Part shown: one piece after another, positions 53,752-63,647 of the stretch | Position numbering within the stretch: the first letter of the stretch is position 1 | How the letters are laid out: each line of letters begins with the position of its first letter | From: Arthrobacter sp. Soil736 | GTDB lineage: Bacteria; Actinomycetota; Actinomycetes; Actinomycetales; Micrococcaceae | NCBI RefSeq assembly: GCF_001428005.1 | Contig: NZ_LMSB01000004.1 | Span: 65,707-129,706, forward strand | Direction: 5' to 3' | DNA: 64,000 nucleotides | Program-made: the position numbers and the translations under genes | The notes under the pieces: generated by a model | Told to the model about the DNA's origin: nothing | The model's input: the letters and a program-made list of their open reading frames with translations, nothing else | The model's database searches: none

Positions 53752-55067
53752 CCGGCGCAGAGTCCGGGTTCAAGAATCCGGACCGCTCCCTGGCCAACCG
53801 CGATGATGCGCTGCCCGGGCTCCCGTACCTGCTGGACAACGCCCGCCTGTCCTCGCTGCTCGGCGAAACCGTCCGCGTGACCCGGGTCCGCTACAAGCCG
53901 CGCACCTCGTTGCTGGTGGCATTCCGCCGCATCCGCAACGGCGCCTTCGACTACGGCTGGGCCCTGACCCGGACCCGCACCGGCAACGCCAAGCTCCTCA
54001 GGCGCGAGCTCACCTCGCGGTCCCGCGGCGGAGACATCCGGGTCCTGCGGCCCGATCCGCGGCAGGACGACAACCTGGTGGCGGTGGGCGGCGTCGAGGA
54101 CGACTGGGTCCTCTACGGGAACCTGCTCTGGCTGCGCGACCACGGCATGGAACGGCTCGGCCTCCCGCTGCGTCCGGGCGCGCTGCTGGCCGGCGCCGGC
54201 AGCGTGCTGCGGTACAAGCCCGAGCGCCGCCTGGTCCTTTTCGTCCAGAACTCCGGCGCCCCGGTGGTCATCAAGGCCGCCGCAACGCCGGCCGGGGCCG
54301 AACAGGAGGCCGATTTCCTGGAGCGGCTGAACCTGCACGGCGTTCCGCACCTCCGCCAGCTGGGCGACGCCGAATGCCTCGAGCACGGCATCAGCGCCTG
54401 CGCGGCCTGGGGCGGAGGCGACCTTGCGGGGCTCGACGACGACTCCGGGGCGGTCAGCGCCGGGGAAGCCCTGGCCAGGCTGCATGGAATACCCCTCGAA
54501 GGGTTCCCGGCCGGGCCGGAGGTCTGGCGGGACGAAATCGCAGCGCAGCTCCAGGCAACACGGTCCATGGTTGCGTCGCTGCTCCCCGCGCTGGAGGAAC
54601 CGGCCAGACGGGTCGAGGCCGAGCTGCGCGCCCGCCTGCTGACGGACGGCGCCGCGGCCAGGTACGTCCTGGTTCACGGGGACTTCTCCGCGGACCAGGT
54701 ACTGGTGGGTGGTTCGGAGGTGCGCCTCATAGATTTCGACCGGGCACGCACCGGCGTGGCCGAGGCTGACCTGGGATCCTTCGCTGCCGCGGAGGAAGCC
54801 GTACACGCCGGGGCCTCTGGCGGGCCTGGCGGGCGGGCCGGCCGCGCTGGGGGCGCCGGGGGTGCCGGGGGTGCCGGGGGCCCGAAAACTGCGCGGGTCA
54901 GCGAGGGCTACGCCGGGGCTGGCGGGCGGTTCACCCCAGCGGGCGTGGACTGTTGGGCGGCCTTCCGGCTCTTCAACAGCAGCGTTGATCCCTTCCGGGA
55001 CCGGTCCCCGGAATGGGCCGCCGACATGTCCTGGCACCTGCGCCGGGCTAAGGAGCTGATCTCATGA
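53748..55067 (+). CDS. APH-fold phosphotransferase 1 of the glycan operon
   Basis: This encodes 439 residues. The kinase core has VLRYKPERRLVLFVQN and VVIKAAATPAG (nucleotide loop and lysine), LVHGDFSADQVLVGG (catalytic) and VRLIDFDRARTG (metal). Residues ~355-385 are an Ala/Gly-rich low-complexity insert encoded by short GGTGCCGGG repeats. Function could be phosphorylation of a sugar or polyol. It overlaps both neighbours by four bases. Substrate unknown. Confidence 0.85.
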   Translation: MTGAESGFKNPDRSLANRDDALPGLPYLLDNARLSSLLGETVRVTRVRYKPRTSLLVAFRRIRNGAFDYGWALTRTRTGNAKLLRRELTSRSRGGDIRVLRPDPRQDDNLVAVGGVEDDWVLYGNLLWLRDHGMERLGLPLRPGALLAGAGSVLRYKPERRLVLFVQNSGAPVVIKAAATPAGAEQEADFLERLNLHGVPHLRQLGDAECLEHGISACAAWGGGDLAGLDDDSGAVSAGEALARLHGIPLEGFPAGPEVWRDEIAAQLQATRSMVASLLPALEEPARRVEAELRARLLTDGAAARYVLVHGDFSADQVLVGGSEVRLIDFDRARTGVAEADLGSFAAAEEAVHAGASGGPGGRAGRAGGAGGAGGAGGPKTARVSEGYAGAGGRFTPAGVDCWAAFRLFNSSVDPFRDRSPEWAADMSWHLRRAKELIS

Positions 55068-56251
55068 ACTGGCATCCTCCCGTACCCAGCCGCGTCACGG
55101 ACCCCGCGGGAAAAGAGTGGCTGGTGAGCCGAGCATGGCCCGGCATCTCGGCAGGCCGCTACGTCCTCGAGGTGCAGTCGCCCGACCATCCCGGCGTTCT
55201 GGGCGGGTTCTTCCGCGAAGGCCGGTTTGTCCCGGTAGACGCGGACGACTCCAAGCTGCCCGCCCTCGCACGCGAGTCATCCAAGGGGGAAACAGTGGTC
55301 CACCGCGCCCACAAGCGGGCAGTCCTCCGTGCCGGCGACACGTACATCAAGGTGTTCCGGCCTGAACAGGCGCCTGGTGCGACCACAAACCACGTGTTGG
55401 CCACCGCGCCCCTGGCCGGCGGCAGCTTCAGGACACCGGTCATGACCGTAGCCCGGCCGGACGTCCTGGTCTTCAGCCGCGTGGCCGGCCGGTCCTACTA
55501 TGAGCTCGGCCAGGACCAGACCACCGTCACAGACAACTTCTTTGCCGGCATGTGGGCTGACTGGTCGCAGGCCTGGACAGAAACTGTTGCCCGCGCCAGC
55601 GGCTCCGCTTTCCGCGGCAGCCTGGAGCAGCTTCCGCTGCGCGATGCCGAGGAAGAACTGGCCAAGGTGCGGCGGTGGATGGATCGCTGGCTGCTCCACA
55701 GCGAAGGGATCCCCGAGGCTGCGCAGGGACGCGCTGCTCTCCTGGCACAGGTCGACGCCGTAGCGGCCGGTCTTTTGGCCGGGCCCCACGATCCCCTGGG
55801 GTGGGCGCACGGAGACCTGCACGACAAGCAAATACTGGGCACGGACAACGCCGGAGTGGGCATCGACAACGCCGGAGCACCGGGGCTGCTGGATTTCGAC
55901 GAGGCCTGCAGGGCCGAGGCAGCCCTGGATTTGGCCAACCTGGACGTGCACCTGGAACTGCGCCGGAGGCAGAACCTGCTTACAGCCCAGCGGTTTGCGA
56001 TCGCCCATGCGAGCATCGTGTCCGCGGCCAGCCGCCTGCACGTCAGCCCGGAACGGTTCGAGGCGTATGCCGCCTCCGCCCGGCTCCGGCTGGCCTGCAT
56101 TTACTCCTTCCGCCCGCCGTGGGGATCCTGGGCGGTGAGATACCTGACATCAATGGACCTGGTTTCGCCGGAGCTGCGCCGATCGCCCGAACGCAGAGCG
56201 CCCGGGCGCGAACCCGTCCCCCTATTGAGCACAGAACGAAGCCTGACATGA
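55064..56251 (+). CDS. APH-fold phosphotransferase 2 of the glycan operon
   Basis: This encodes 395 residues. The N-terminal domain (EWLVSRAWPGISAGRYVLEV) and kinase core (LGWAHGDLHDKQILG; GLLDFDEACRAEAALDLANL) match the protein at 34408 along their length, so they are paralogues. The HGD and DFD residues are intact. It may phosphorylate or activate a glycan precursor. Overlaps on both sides (ATGA) show tight co-translation with kinase 1 and the dehydrogenase. Confidence 0.87.
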   Translation: MNWHPPVPSRVTDPAGKEWLVSRAWPGISAGRYVLEVQSPDHPGVLGGFFREGRFVPVDADDSKLPALARESSKGETVVHRAHKRAVLRAGDTYIKVFRPEQAPGATTNHVLATAPLAGGSFRTPVMTVARPDVLVFSRVAGRSYYELGQDQTTVTDNFFAGMWADWSQAWTETVARASGSAFRGSLEQLPLRDAEEELAKVRRWMDRWLLHSEGIPEAAQGRAALLAQVDAVAAGLLAGPHDPLGWAHGDLHDKQILGTDNAGVGIDNAGAPGLLDFDEACRAEAALDLANLDVHLELRRRQNLLTAQRFAIAHASIVSAASRLHVSPERFEAYAASARLRLACIYSFRPPWGSWAVRYLTSMDLVSPELRRSPERRAPGREPVPLLSTERSLT

Positions 56252-57819
56252 GCAATTCCCCATGGGGAGATTACGTCGCCCCGTCCGTTCCGCCGTCGCC
56301 CGTTCTTCACGCCCCTGCTGACGCTGCCGCCACCGCCGCCGGCCCGTCAGGTAACGGTGCCGGTCCGTCCTCGAACGGCTCCGGTCCCGCAGGTAACGGC
56401 GCCGGTCCATCCTCGAACGGCTCCGGTCCCGCAGGCCTTTCGCTGACCGTCATCGGGACCGGGTATCTGGGCACCACGCACGCCGTGTGCATGGCGCTCC
56501 TGGGCCACCGGGTGGTGGGGATCGACGTCGACGAGGCCAAGGTGGACGCGCTGTCCCGCGGCAAGCCGCCGTTTTTCGAGCCGGGACTCAAGAAGCTCCT
56601 GCGGATAATGCTGGAAAGCGGCAGGCTGACGTTCACCAGCGATTTCTCCGCGGCCCGCGGCGCCGACATTCACTTCGTGTGCGTCGGAACCCCGCAGGAG
56701 GCAGACTCCCCCGCAGCCGACCTCCGCTTCGTGAACGCGGCCCTCGCCCGTCTGGCCCCGCACCTGGACCGGCACTGCCTGGTCGCCGGCAAGTCCACCG
56801 TTCCGATCGGCACGGCGGAACGGCTCACAGGGTTCGTCCAGTCAGGCTCCCCCGCGGGCATGCTCGCGGAGCTGGCGTGGAACCCGGAGTTCCTGCGCGA
56901 AGGGCACGCGGTGGAGGACACGCTGCACCCGGACCGGCTGGTGTTCGGCGTTGCGTCCGAGTGGGCCCGGGAGCGGCTGGCGACCTGCTATTCGCCGATC
57001 ATCGCCCAGGGCACTCCAGTGGTGGTCACCGACCTCGCCACGGCGGAGCTGGTGAAGGCAGCCGCCAACTCCTTCCTGGCCACCAAGATCTCCTACATCA
57101 ACGCGATGGCGGAGGTGTGCGAGGCGACGGGCGCCGACGTCAACGACCTGGCCAAGGCGCTCTCCTACGACACCCGCATCGGCGGCCGTTTCCTCAAGCC
57201 GGGCCTCGGCTTCGGCGGCGGCTGCCTCCCGAAGGACATCCGCGCCTTCACCCACCGGGCCAGGGAACTCGGCGTCGGGCAGGCGGTCGGGTTCCTGCAG
57301 GAAGTGGATGCCATCAACCAGCGGCGGCGCCAGCGCACCGTGGACCTCATCACCGAAATGGCCTGCGGGGACCTGGCCGGCGTGCATGTCACTGTCCTTG
57401 GCGCCGCCTTCAAGCCCGATTCCGACGACATCCGGGACGCCCCGGCGCTGGATGTTGCCCGCATGCTCCATCAGGCCGGGGCTACGGTGACCGTGTACGA
57501 CCCCAAGGCCATGGACAACGCCCGCCGGAGCTACCCGGACCTGGCCTACGCCGCCTCGCTGGAGGCCGCCGTGACCGGAGCCGAGATTGTGGCCCTCCTG
57601 ACCGAATGGGACGTGTTCCGCCGCGCAGATCCGGCCGCACTGGGCGAGCTGGTGCAGCTCCGGAACATCGTGGACGGCCGGCACGCGCTGGATGCCGCTG
57701 CCTACCGGGCGGCTGGCTGGGACTACCGCGCCCTCGGGGCTCCCACCCGCCTGCCGGCGCGGACCCCGGCTATCCGGCGGGTTGAACCGGCGGCGCGGGA
57801 TGCGTCGCTGGGTGTGTAG
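56248..57819 (+). CDS. UDP-glucose/GDP-mannose dehydrogenase family protein
   Basis: This encodes 523 residues. After about 65 residues of Gly/Ser/Asn/Pro repeats comes the Rossmann motif TVIGTGYLGTTHAVCMALLG. The catalytic cysteine is in LGFGGGCLPKDIRAF, with the lysine and asparagine in ELVKAAANSFLATKISYINA. It oxidises a nucleotide sugar to the uronic acid, most often UDP-glucose to UDP-glucuronate, supplying the glycosyltransferases. The repeat linker (a 42-bp duplication) is unusual for this family. Last gene of the operon; a terminator follows. Confidence 0.9.
   Translation: MSNSPWGDYVAPSVPPSPVLHAPADAAATAAGPSGNGAGPSSNGSGPAGNGAGPSSNGSGPAGLSLTVIGTGYLGTTHAVCMALLGHRVVGIDVDEAKVDALSRGKPPFFEPGLKKLLRIMLESGRLTFTSDFSAARGADIHFVCVGTPQEADSPAADLRFVNAALARLAPHLDRHCLVAGKSTVPIGTAERLTGFVQSGSPAGMLAELAWNPEFLREGHAVEDTLHPDRLVFGVASEWARERLATCYSPIIAQGTPVVVTDLATAELVKAAANSFLATKISYINAMAEVCEATGADVNDLAKALSYDTRIGGRFLKPGLGFGGGCLPKDIRAFTHRARELGVGQAVGFLQEVDAINQRRRQRTVDLITEMACGDLAGVHVTVLGAAFKPDSDDIRDAPALDVARMLHQAGATVTVYDPKAMDNARRSYPDLAYAASLEAAVTGAEIVALLTEWDVFRRADPAALGELVQLRNIVDGRHALDAAAYRAAGWDYRALGAPTRLPARTPAIRRVEPAARDASLGV
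56359..56442. repeat. 42-bp tandem repeat in the dehydrogenase N terminus
   Basis: Two 42-base units starting at 56359 and 56401 encode the same 14-residue stretch AGPSSNGSGPAGNG, with the last two residues changed in the second copy. The frame is preserved. The result is a flexible hydrophilic linker. Confidence 0.8.
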
Positions 57820-57850
57820 GGGGATGGGTCGCCGGGCGGCCGGAACAGCA

Positions 57851-57883
57851 ATCACGGCGGCACCGTGAGGGTGCCGCCGTGAT
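57851..57883 (+). terminator. Terminator of the glycan operon
   Basis: Perfect 13-base arms (ATCACGGCGGCAC) around a 7-base loop, 32 bases after the dehydrogenase stop. There is no clear T run, which is common for actinobacterial terminators. Confidence 0.7.
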
Positions 57884-57982
57884 GTGAGTGGTGTCGTGAT
57901 CTGGGTGCTAGGGGTTGTGGATACGGGCCGTGGTGCGGTGTGTTGTTTGGCCAGCTTCGGCTGGCGGTCAGAGAGCCGCTTG

Positions 57983-58189
57983 TCAGTGCGCCGGGTCAGG
58001 TGCTCCGGCGGGATTCGTGCGGGTTTGCATCAGGTGCAGCTGCAGTTTCGCTTCTGCTTCCCGCCGGCGCCTGGCCTGCTCGCGCATCTGCCGCGTTGCC
58101 TCGGAGCCTTCGGGATGGAACATTCCGGCCGTTCGATTGCGGGGAGCGCCACCGCCGGAGGGTGCCGCCGCCATCAGTTCTTCGCTCAT
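57983..58189 (-). CDS. Small charged hypothetical protein
   Basis: This encodes 68 residues: MSEELMAAAPSGGGAPRNRT at the N terminus, then a strongly charged helix with AEAKLQLHLMQT. Third codon positions are mostly G or C, as in real genes of this window, and no overlapping gene competes. Shine-Dalgarno is weak (GGGG). No family recognised; an antisense or chance ORF cannot be excluded. Confidence 0.4.
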   Translation of the reverse strand: MSEELMAAAPSGGGAPRNRTAGMFHPEGSEATRQMREQARRRREAEAKLQLHLMQTRTNPAGAPDPAH

Positions 58190-58669
58190 GCCCCATGGTC
58201 ACACGCACTTGTTCACGCGGAAAGATTTCCGGGCGTAGCGTGACCGGATCGGAATGTTGCGGCGCTCGTGCCGCGATCATAAGGGCCGGCGGCGGTTGGG
58301 AAGGCACCCCGGGCTTGCCAGGGCTCTTGCCGTCGGCCCCACATCAATTCTATGAAAGAAACCGCCGCCCAGACAGTGCCTGGGGCAGCCATTAAGTCCC
58401 CTGCAACTAAGGCATCGGTCTCGGCTCGTGTTCGAAGGGGTGTGGCGCGCAGGCGACAGATGGGACGACGCTTCGCGTCCACACTTTCGCCAAATTGCTT
58501 CCTCTCCCGTCTCGTACACCGAACTGCCCCACTCACACACCCCCTTGACTCCCGCCCCCACCTTCCCTAAACTTTTCATAAAGCAGAATCTAAATTCCAC
58601 AAAGCGGAATCTCGTAAGAGCCAAGTTAGCGGGAAGATAGATCAAAGCCCCTCCTCGGAAGGACCTACG
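58190..58669. other. Gene-free region upstream of hyi
   Basis: About 480 bases without a convincing gene. The left part is GC-rich and has no recognised motif. The right 120 bases are AT-richer and hold the putative promoter and IclR-type operator of the glyoxylate operon. Confidence 0.6.
58594..58610. promoter_or_regulatory. Candidate IclR-type operator of the glyoxylate operon
   Basis: ATTCC-N7-GGAAT inverted repeat. A partial copy AAGCAGAATCT (58581-58591) stands upstream of AAGCGGAATCT (58602-58612), so half sites are also directly repeated. IclR-family regulators (AllR, GclR) control this pathway in other bacteria; no such gene lies in the window. Confidence 0.5.
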
Positions 58670-59470
58670 ATGACGTACACAGTGAACTGCTCCATCCTCC
58701 TGACGGAGCTGCCCTTGCTCGAGCGCCCCGCAGCCGCGAAGGCGGCGGGTTTTGACGCCGTCGAGTTCTGGTGGCCCTTCGAAACCTCCCTCCCCACCGA
58801 CGCCCAGGTCAACGAGTTCGAGCGCGCCATCACCGACGCCGGCGTCCAGCTCTCCGGCCTGAACTTCAACGCCGGCAACATGCCCGGCGGCGACCGCGGC
58901 CTCACCTCCTGGCCGGCACGCTCCACGGAATTCCGCGACAACATCGACGTTGTCGCTGGAATCGGCGAGCGCCTGGGCTGCAAGGCATTCAACGCGCTGT
59001 ACGGCAACCGCGTGGACGGCGAATCCGCCGAAAAGCAGGACGCCGTCGGCGCCGAAAACCTCGCGGCGGCGGCGGCCGGCGTGGCCCGCATCGGCGGCAC
59101 CGTCCTCCTCGAGCCGGTCAGCGGCGCACCCAAGTACCCGCTCCTCACGGCTGAAGACGCACTCAAGGTGATCGCCCGCGTCAAGGCGGAGTCCGGCGTC
59201 GACAACGTCAAGCTCCTCGCCGACTTCTACCACCTGGCGGTCAACGGGGACGACGTCGCCGCCGTCATCGAAAACCACGCCAAGGACTTCGGCCACATCC
59301 AGATCGCCGACAACCCCGGCCGCGGGGCTCCCGGAACCGGAGAGCTTCCCCTCGGCGAGTGGATCGCCCGCAGCCGCGAACTCGGCTACGACGGCTACAT
59401 CGGCCTCGAGTACAAGGAACCGCAGGAAACGGCCTTCAGCTGGGCCATCCGCGAGCACGCCGCCGGATAG
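58670..59470 (+). CDS. hyi: Hydroxypyruvate isomerase
   Basis: This encodes 266 residues of the xylose-isomerase-like TIM barrel. Key parts: GFDAVEFWWPFET, GLNFNAGNMPGGDRG, VLLEPVSGAPKYP and YIGLEYKEP, which carry the two catalytic glutamates. It interconverts hydroxypyruvate and tartronate semialdehyde. AAGGA precedes the ATG. First gene of the operon with glxR, gcl, glycerate kinase and allB. Confidence 0.93.
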   Translation: MTYTVNCSILLTELPLLERPAAAKAAGFDAVEFWWPFETSLPTDAQVNEFERAITDAGVQLSGLNFNAGNMPGGDRGLTSWPARSTEFRDNIDVVAGIGERLGCKAFNALYGNRVDGESAEKQDAVGAENLAAAAAGVARIGGTVLLEPVSGAPKYPLLTAEDALKVIARVKAESGVDNVKLLADFYHLAVNGDDVAAVIENHAKDFGHIQIADNPGRGAPGTGELPLGEWIARSRELGYDGYIGLEYKEPQETAFSWAIREHAAG

Positions 59471-59479
59471 TCCCCCTAG

Positions 59480-59545
59480 CCCAACTGAGTAGCAGTAGAT
59501 GTCGTTTAGAGCCCTCAAAACGACATCTACTGCGACCTAGTTGGG
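59480..59545. repeat. Large imperfect hairpin between hyi and glxR
   Basis: A 66-base inverted repeat: outer arms CCCAACT...AGTTGGG, inner arms CAGTAGATGTCGTTT / AAACGACATCTACTG, loop with AGAGCCCTCA. It begins nine bases after the hyi stop. It looks like a REP-like intergenic element rather than a terminator, since the operon continues. Confidence 0.7.
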
Positions 59546-59589
59546 TCCGGCTAACTCAATCTCCCCACAGACTTCAGTAAGGAACCATC

Positions 59590-60468
59590 ATGAGCAACGT
59601 TTCAGTCATCGGACTCGGCATCATGGGCCTGCCCATGGCCATCAACCTCGTCAAGGCCGGCCACACCGTCACCGGCTTCAACCGCAGCCAGGACAAGATC
59701 GACAAGCTGGTCTCCGAAGGCGGCCGCGGCGCCACGAGCATCGCCGACGCCGTCAAGGATGCCGACGTCGTCATCACCATGGTGCCGGACTCCCCCGACG
59801 TCGAGGGTGTAGTCAGCGGCGCCGACGGCGTCTTCGCCAACGCCAAGCAGGGCACCCTCTGGATCGACGCCAGCAGCATCCGCCCGGACGTCGCCAAGCG
59901 CCTCTCCGACGACGCCCGCGCAGCAGGCATCCATCCCCTCGACGCACCGGTCTCCGGCGGCGAACAGGGCGCCATCGACGCAGCCCTCTCCATCATGGTG
60001 GGCGGCGACGCGGCCGACTTCGAGGCAGCACAGGACGTCCTCAACGCCGTCGGCAAGACGATCGTCCACGTCGGCCCCTCGGGCTCCGGCCAGACCGTCA
60101 AAGCAGCCAACCAGCTGATCGTCGCCGTCAACATCGAGGTCCTCGGCGAGGCCATCGCCTTCCTCGAGGCTTACGGCGTGGACACCGACGCCGCCCTCAA
60201 GGTCCTCGGCGGCGGCCTGGCCGGCTCGAAGGTCCTGGACCAGAAGGGCCAGAAGATGCTCGACCGCAACTTCGACCCCGGCTTCCGACTCGCCCTGCAC
60301 CACAAGGACCTCGGCATCGTCACCTCCGCCGCCCGCGAAGCCAACGTCGCCATCCCGCTCGGCGCCGTCGTCGCACAGCTCGTCGCCGCCACCGTCAACC
60401 AGGGCGACGGCGGACTGGACCACTCGGGACTCTTCAAGCAGGTCCTCCAGCTCAGCGGCCGGAAGTAA
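59590..60468 (+). CDS. glxR: Tartronate semialdehyde (2-hydroxy-3-oxopropionate) reductase
   Basis: This encodes 292 residues of the beta-hydroxyacid dehydrogenase family. Cofactor motif VIGLGIMGLPMAINLVKAGH, substrate motif DAPVSGGEQGA, and the catalytic lysine in GQTVKAANQLIV. It reduces tartronate semialdehyde to glycerate. It is placed between hyi and gcl, as in other glyoxylate operons. AAGGA precedes the ATG. Confidence 0.93.
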   Translation: MSNVSVIGLGIMGLPMAINLVKAGHTVTGFNRSQDKIDKLVSEGGRGATSIADAVKDADVVITMVPDSPDVEGVVSGADGVFANAKQGTLWIDASSIRPDVAKRLSDDARAAGIHPLDAPVSGGEQGAIDAALSIMVGGDAADFEAAQDVLNAVGKTIVHVGPSGSGQTVKAANQLIVAVNIEVLGEAIAFLEAYGVDTDAALKVLGGGLAGSKVLDQKGQKMLDRNFDPGFRLALHHKDLGIVTSAAREANVAIPLGAVVAQLVAATVNQGDGGLDHSGLFKQVLQLSGRK

Positions 60469-60510
60469 AGCACCTCCGGCAGTAGCCGGACAACAAGCAA
60501 AACCGGAGAT

Positions 60511-60536
60511 CCGCCGTCGTACATAAACGACGGCGG
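60511..60536 (+). terminator. Hairpin between glxR and gcl
   Basis: CCGCCGTCGT / ACGACGGCGG arms of 10 bases around ACATAA, 42 bases after the glxR stop. It may attenuate transcription into gcl or stabilise the upstream message. Confidence 0.6.
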
Positions 60537-60605
60537 CTCCCCAAGTACACCCAAAAACACCCCAAATTCCGCCCGCAGAGGGCCAAAGCTTTCAAGGAGC
60601 ACACC

Positions 60606-62384
<1,779 letters not shown>

Positions 62385-62405
62385 TCAGGAAAGACAGGCA
62401 CTGCA

Positions 62406-63647
62406 ATGCGCATTGTGATCGCGCCGGACAAGTTCAAGGGCTCGCTCTCCGCCCCGGACGTCGCCCGGCACCTTGAGGAGGGGCTGCAGGCCGGCTCCCG
62501 CATCGCGGGGCTGGGCCCCCTTGAGGTACTGCGGATTCCCGTGGCCGACGGCGGCGAGGGCACCTTGGATGCCGCCGTCGGCTCCGGCTTCACCCGCCGC
62601 AGCGCCGTGGTCAGCGGCCCCACCGGGCTGCCGCTGACGGCCGAGTTTGCGGTCCGCGGGCGGGAGGCGGTCATCGAGATGGCCGCCGCCTCCGGGCTCG
62701 CCGTCCTGCCCGGCGGCTCCGGACAGACCGGTGCCGGAGGGACCGGCAGCCCCGACTCCGCCACCGCGAAGGCGGCCACGAGCCTGGGCACCGGCGAACT
62801 CATCCGCGCCGCGCTCGATGCCGGCTGCCGGCAGATCATCCTGGGAGTCGGCGGCAGCGCCAACACCGACGGCGGAGCGGGTGTCCTGCAGGGCCTCGGC
62901 GCCATACTGTTTGACGCCGCCGGCAACGAGCTTCCGCCCGGCGGCGCCGCCCTGGCGGACCTGGCCAGCATCGACTTCTCCGGTTTCGACTCCCGCCTGG
63001 ACGAGGCCCGCTTCATCCTCGCCAGCGACGTGGACAACCCGCTGCTGGGCCCGGAAGGCGCCGCCGCCATCTTCGGCCCGCAGAAGGGCGCCACGCCTGA
63101 GGACGTCCGCGCGCTGGACGGCGCCCTGGCCAACTTCGTGCGGGTCCTCGCGGACGAAATCGGGCCGCGGGCGCTGAAAGCCGCGGACGCTCCGGGCGCC
63201 GGAGCCGCCGGCGGCGTCGGCTACGCAGCCATCGCGGTACTGGCCGCGACCCGCCGGCCGGGGATCGACGTCGTGCTTGAATTCACGGAACTGGCAGACC
63301 GGCTGACCGGCGCCGATCTGGTGATCACCGGCGAAGGCAGCCTCGACGAACAGAGCCTGCTGGGCAAGACGCCCATGGGCGTGGCCCGCGCGGCGGCGCT
63401 GGCCGGGGTGCCCGTGATGGCCGTCTGCGGCCGCACCACGCTCACGCCCGAACAGCAGAAGGATTCCGGCTTCCGGCAGGTCTACCCGCTCACCGCGCTG
63501 GAGGCCAAGGTAGATATATGTATAGCCGAAGCGGCATCCCTGCTTGAACGGTTGGGAACGAACATCGGCCTGGAGCTGGCGGAAACGGTCCCGGCCAACG
63601 CCGCACCAGCGAACAGTGCCCGCACAAAGGAGCCCCTGAATGTCTGA
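62406..63647 (+). CDS. glxK: Glycerate kinase (GarK/GlxK type)
   Basis: This encodes 413 residues. The family start MRIVIAPDKFKGSLSAPDVA, the glycine-rich VPVADGGEGTLDA, GVGGSANTDGGAGVLQGLGA and TGEGSLDEQSLLGKTPMGVA are all present. An extra Gly/Thr/Ser-rich loop (GGSGQTGAGGTGSPDSATA) near residue 105 is unusual. It phosphorylates glycerate to 2- or 3-phosphoglycerate, feeding glycolysis. It overlaps the allB start by eight bases. Confidence 0.92.
   Translation: MRIVIAPDKFKGSLSAPDVARHLEEGLQAGSRIAGLGPLEVLRIPVADGGEGTLDAAVGSGFTRRSAVVSGPTGLPLTAEFAVRGREAVIEMAAASGLAVLPGGSGQTGAGGTGSPDSATAKAATSLGTGELIRAALDAGCRQIILGVGGSANTDGGAGVLQGLGAILFDAAGNELPPGGAALADLASIDFSGFDSRLDEARFILASDVDNPLLGPEGAAAIFGPQKGATPEDVRALDGALANFVRVLADEIGPRALKAADAPGAGAAGGVGYAAIAVLAATRRPGIDVVLEFTELADRLTGADLVITGEGSLDEQSLLGKTPMGVARAAALAGVPVMAVCGRTTLTPEQQKDSGFRQVYPLTALEAKVDICIAEAASLLERLGTNIGLELAETVPANAAPANSARTKEPLNV

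Noticed and set aside
52221..57464. Many Arg/Ala/Pro-rich short frames in the glycan operon
   Set aside because: All overlap strong genes in other frames and show no family similarity.
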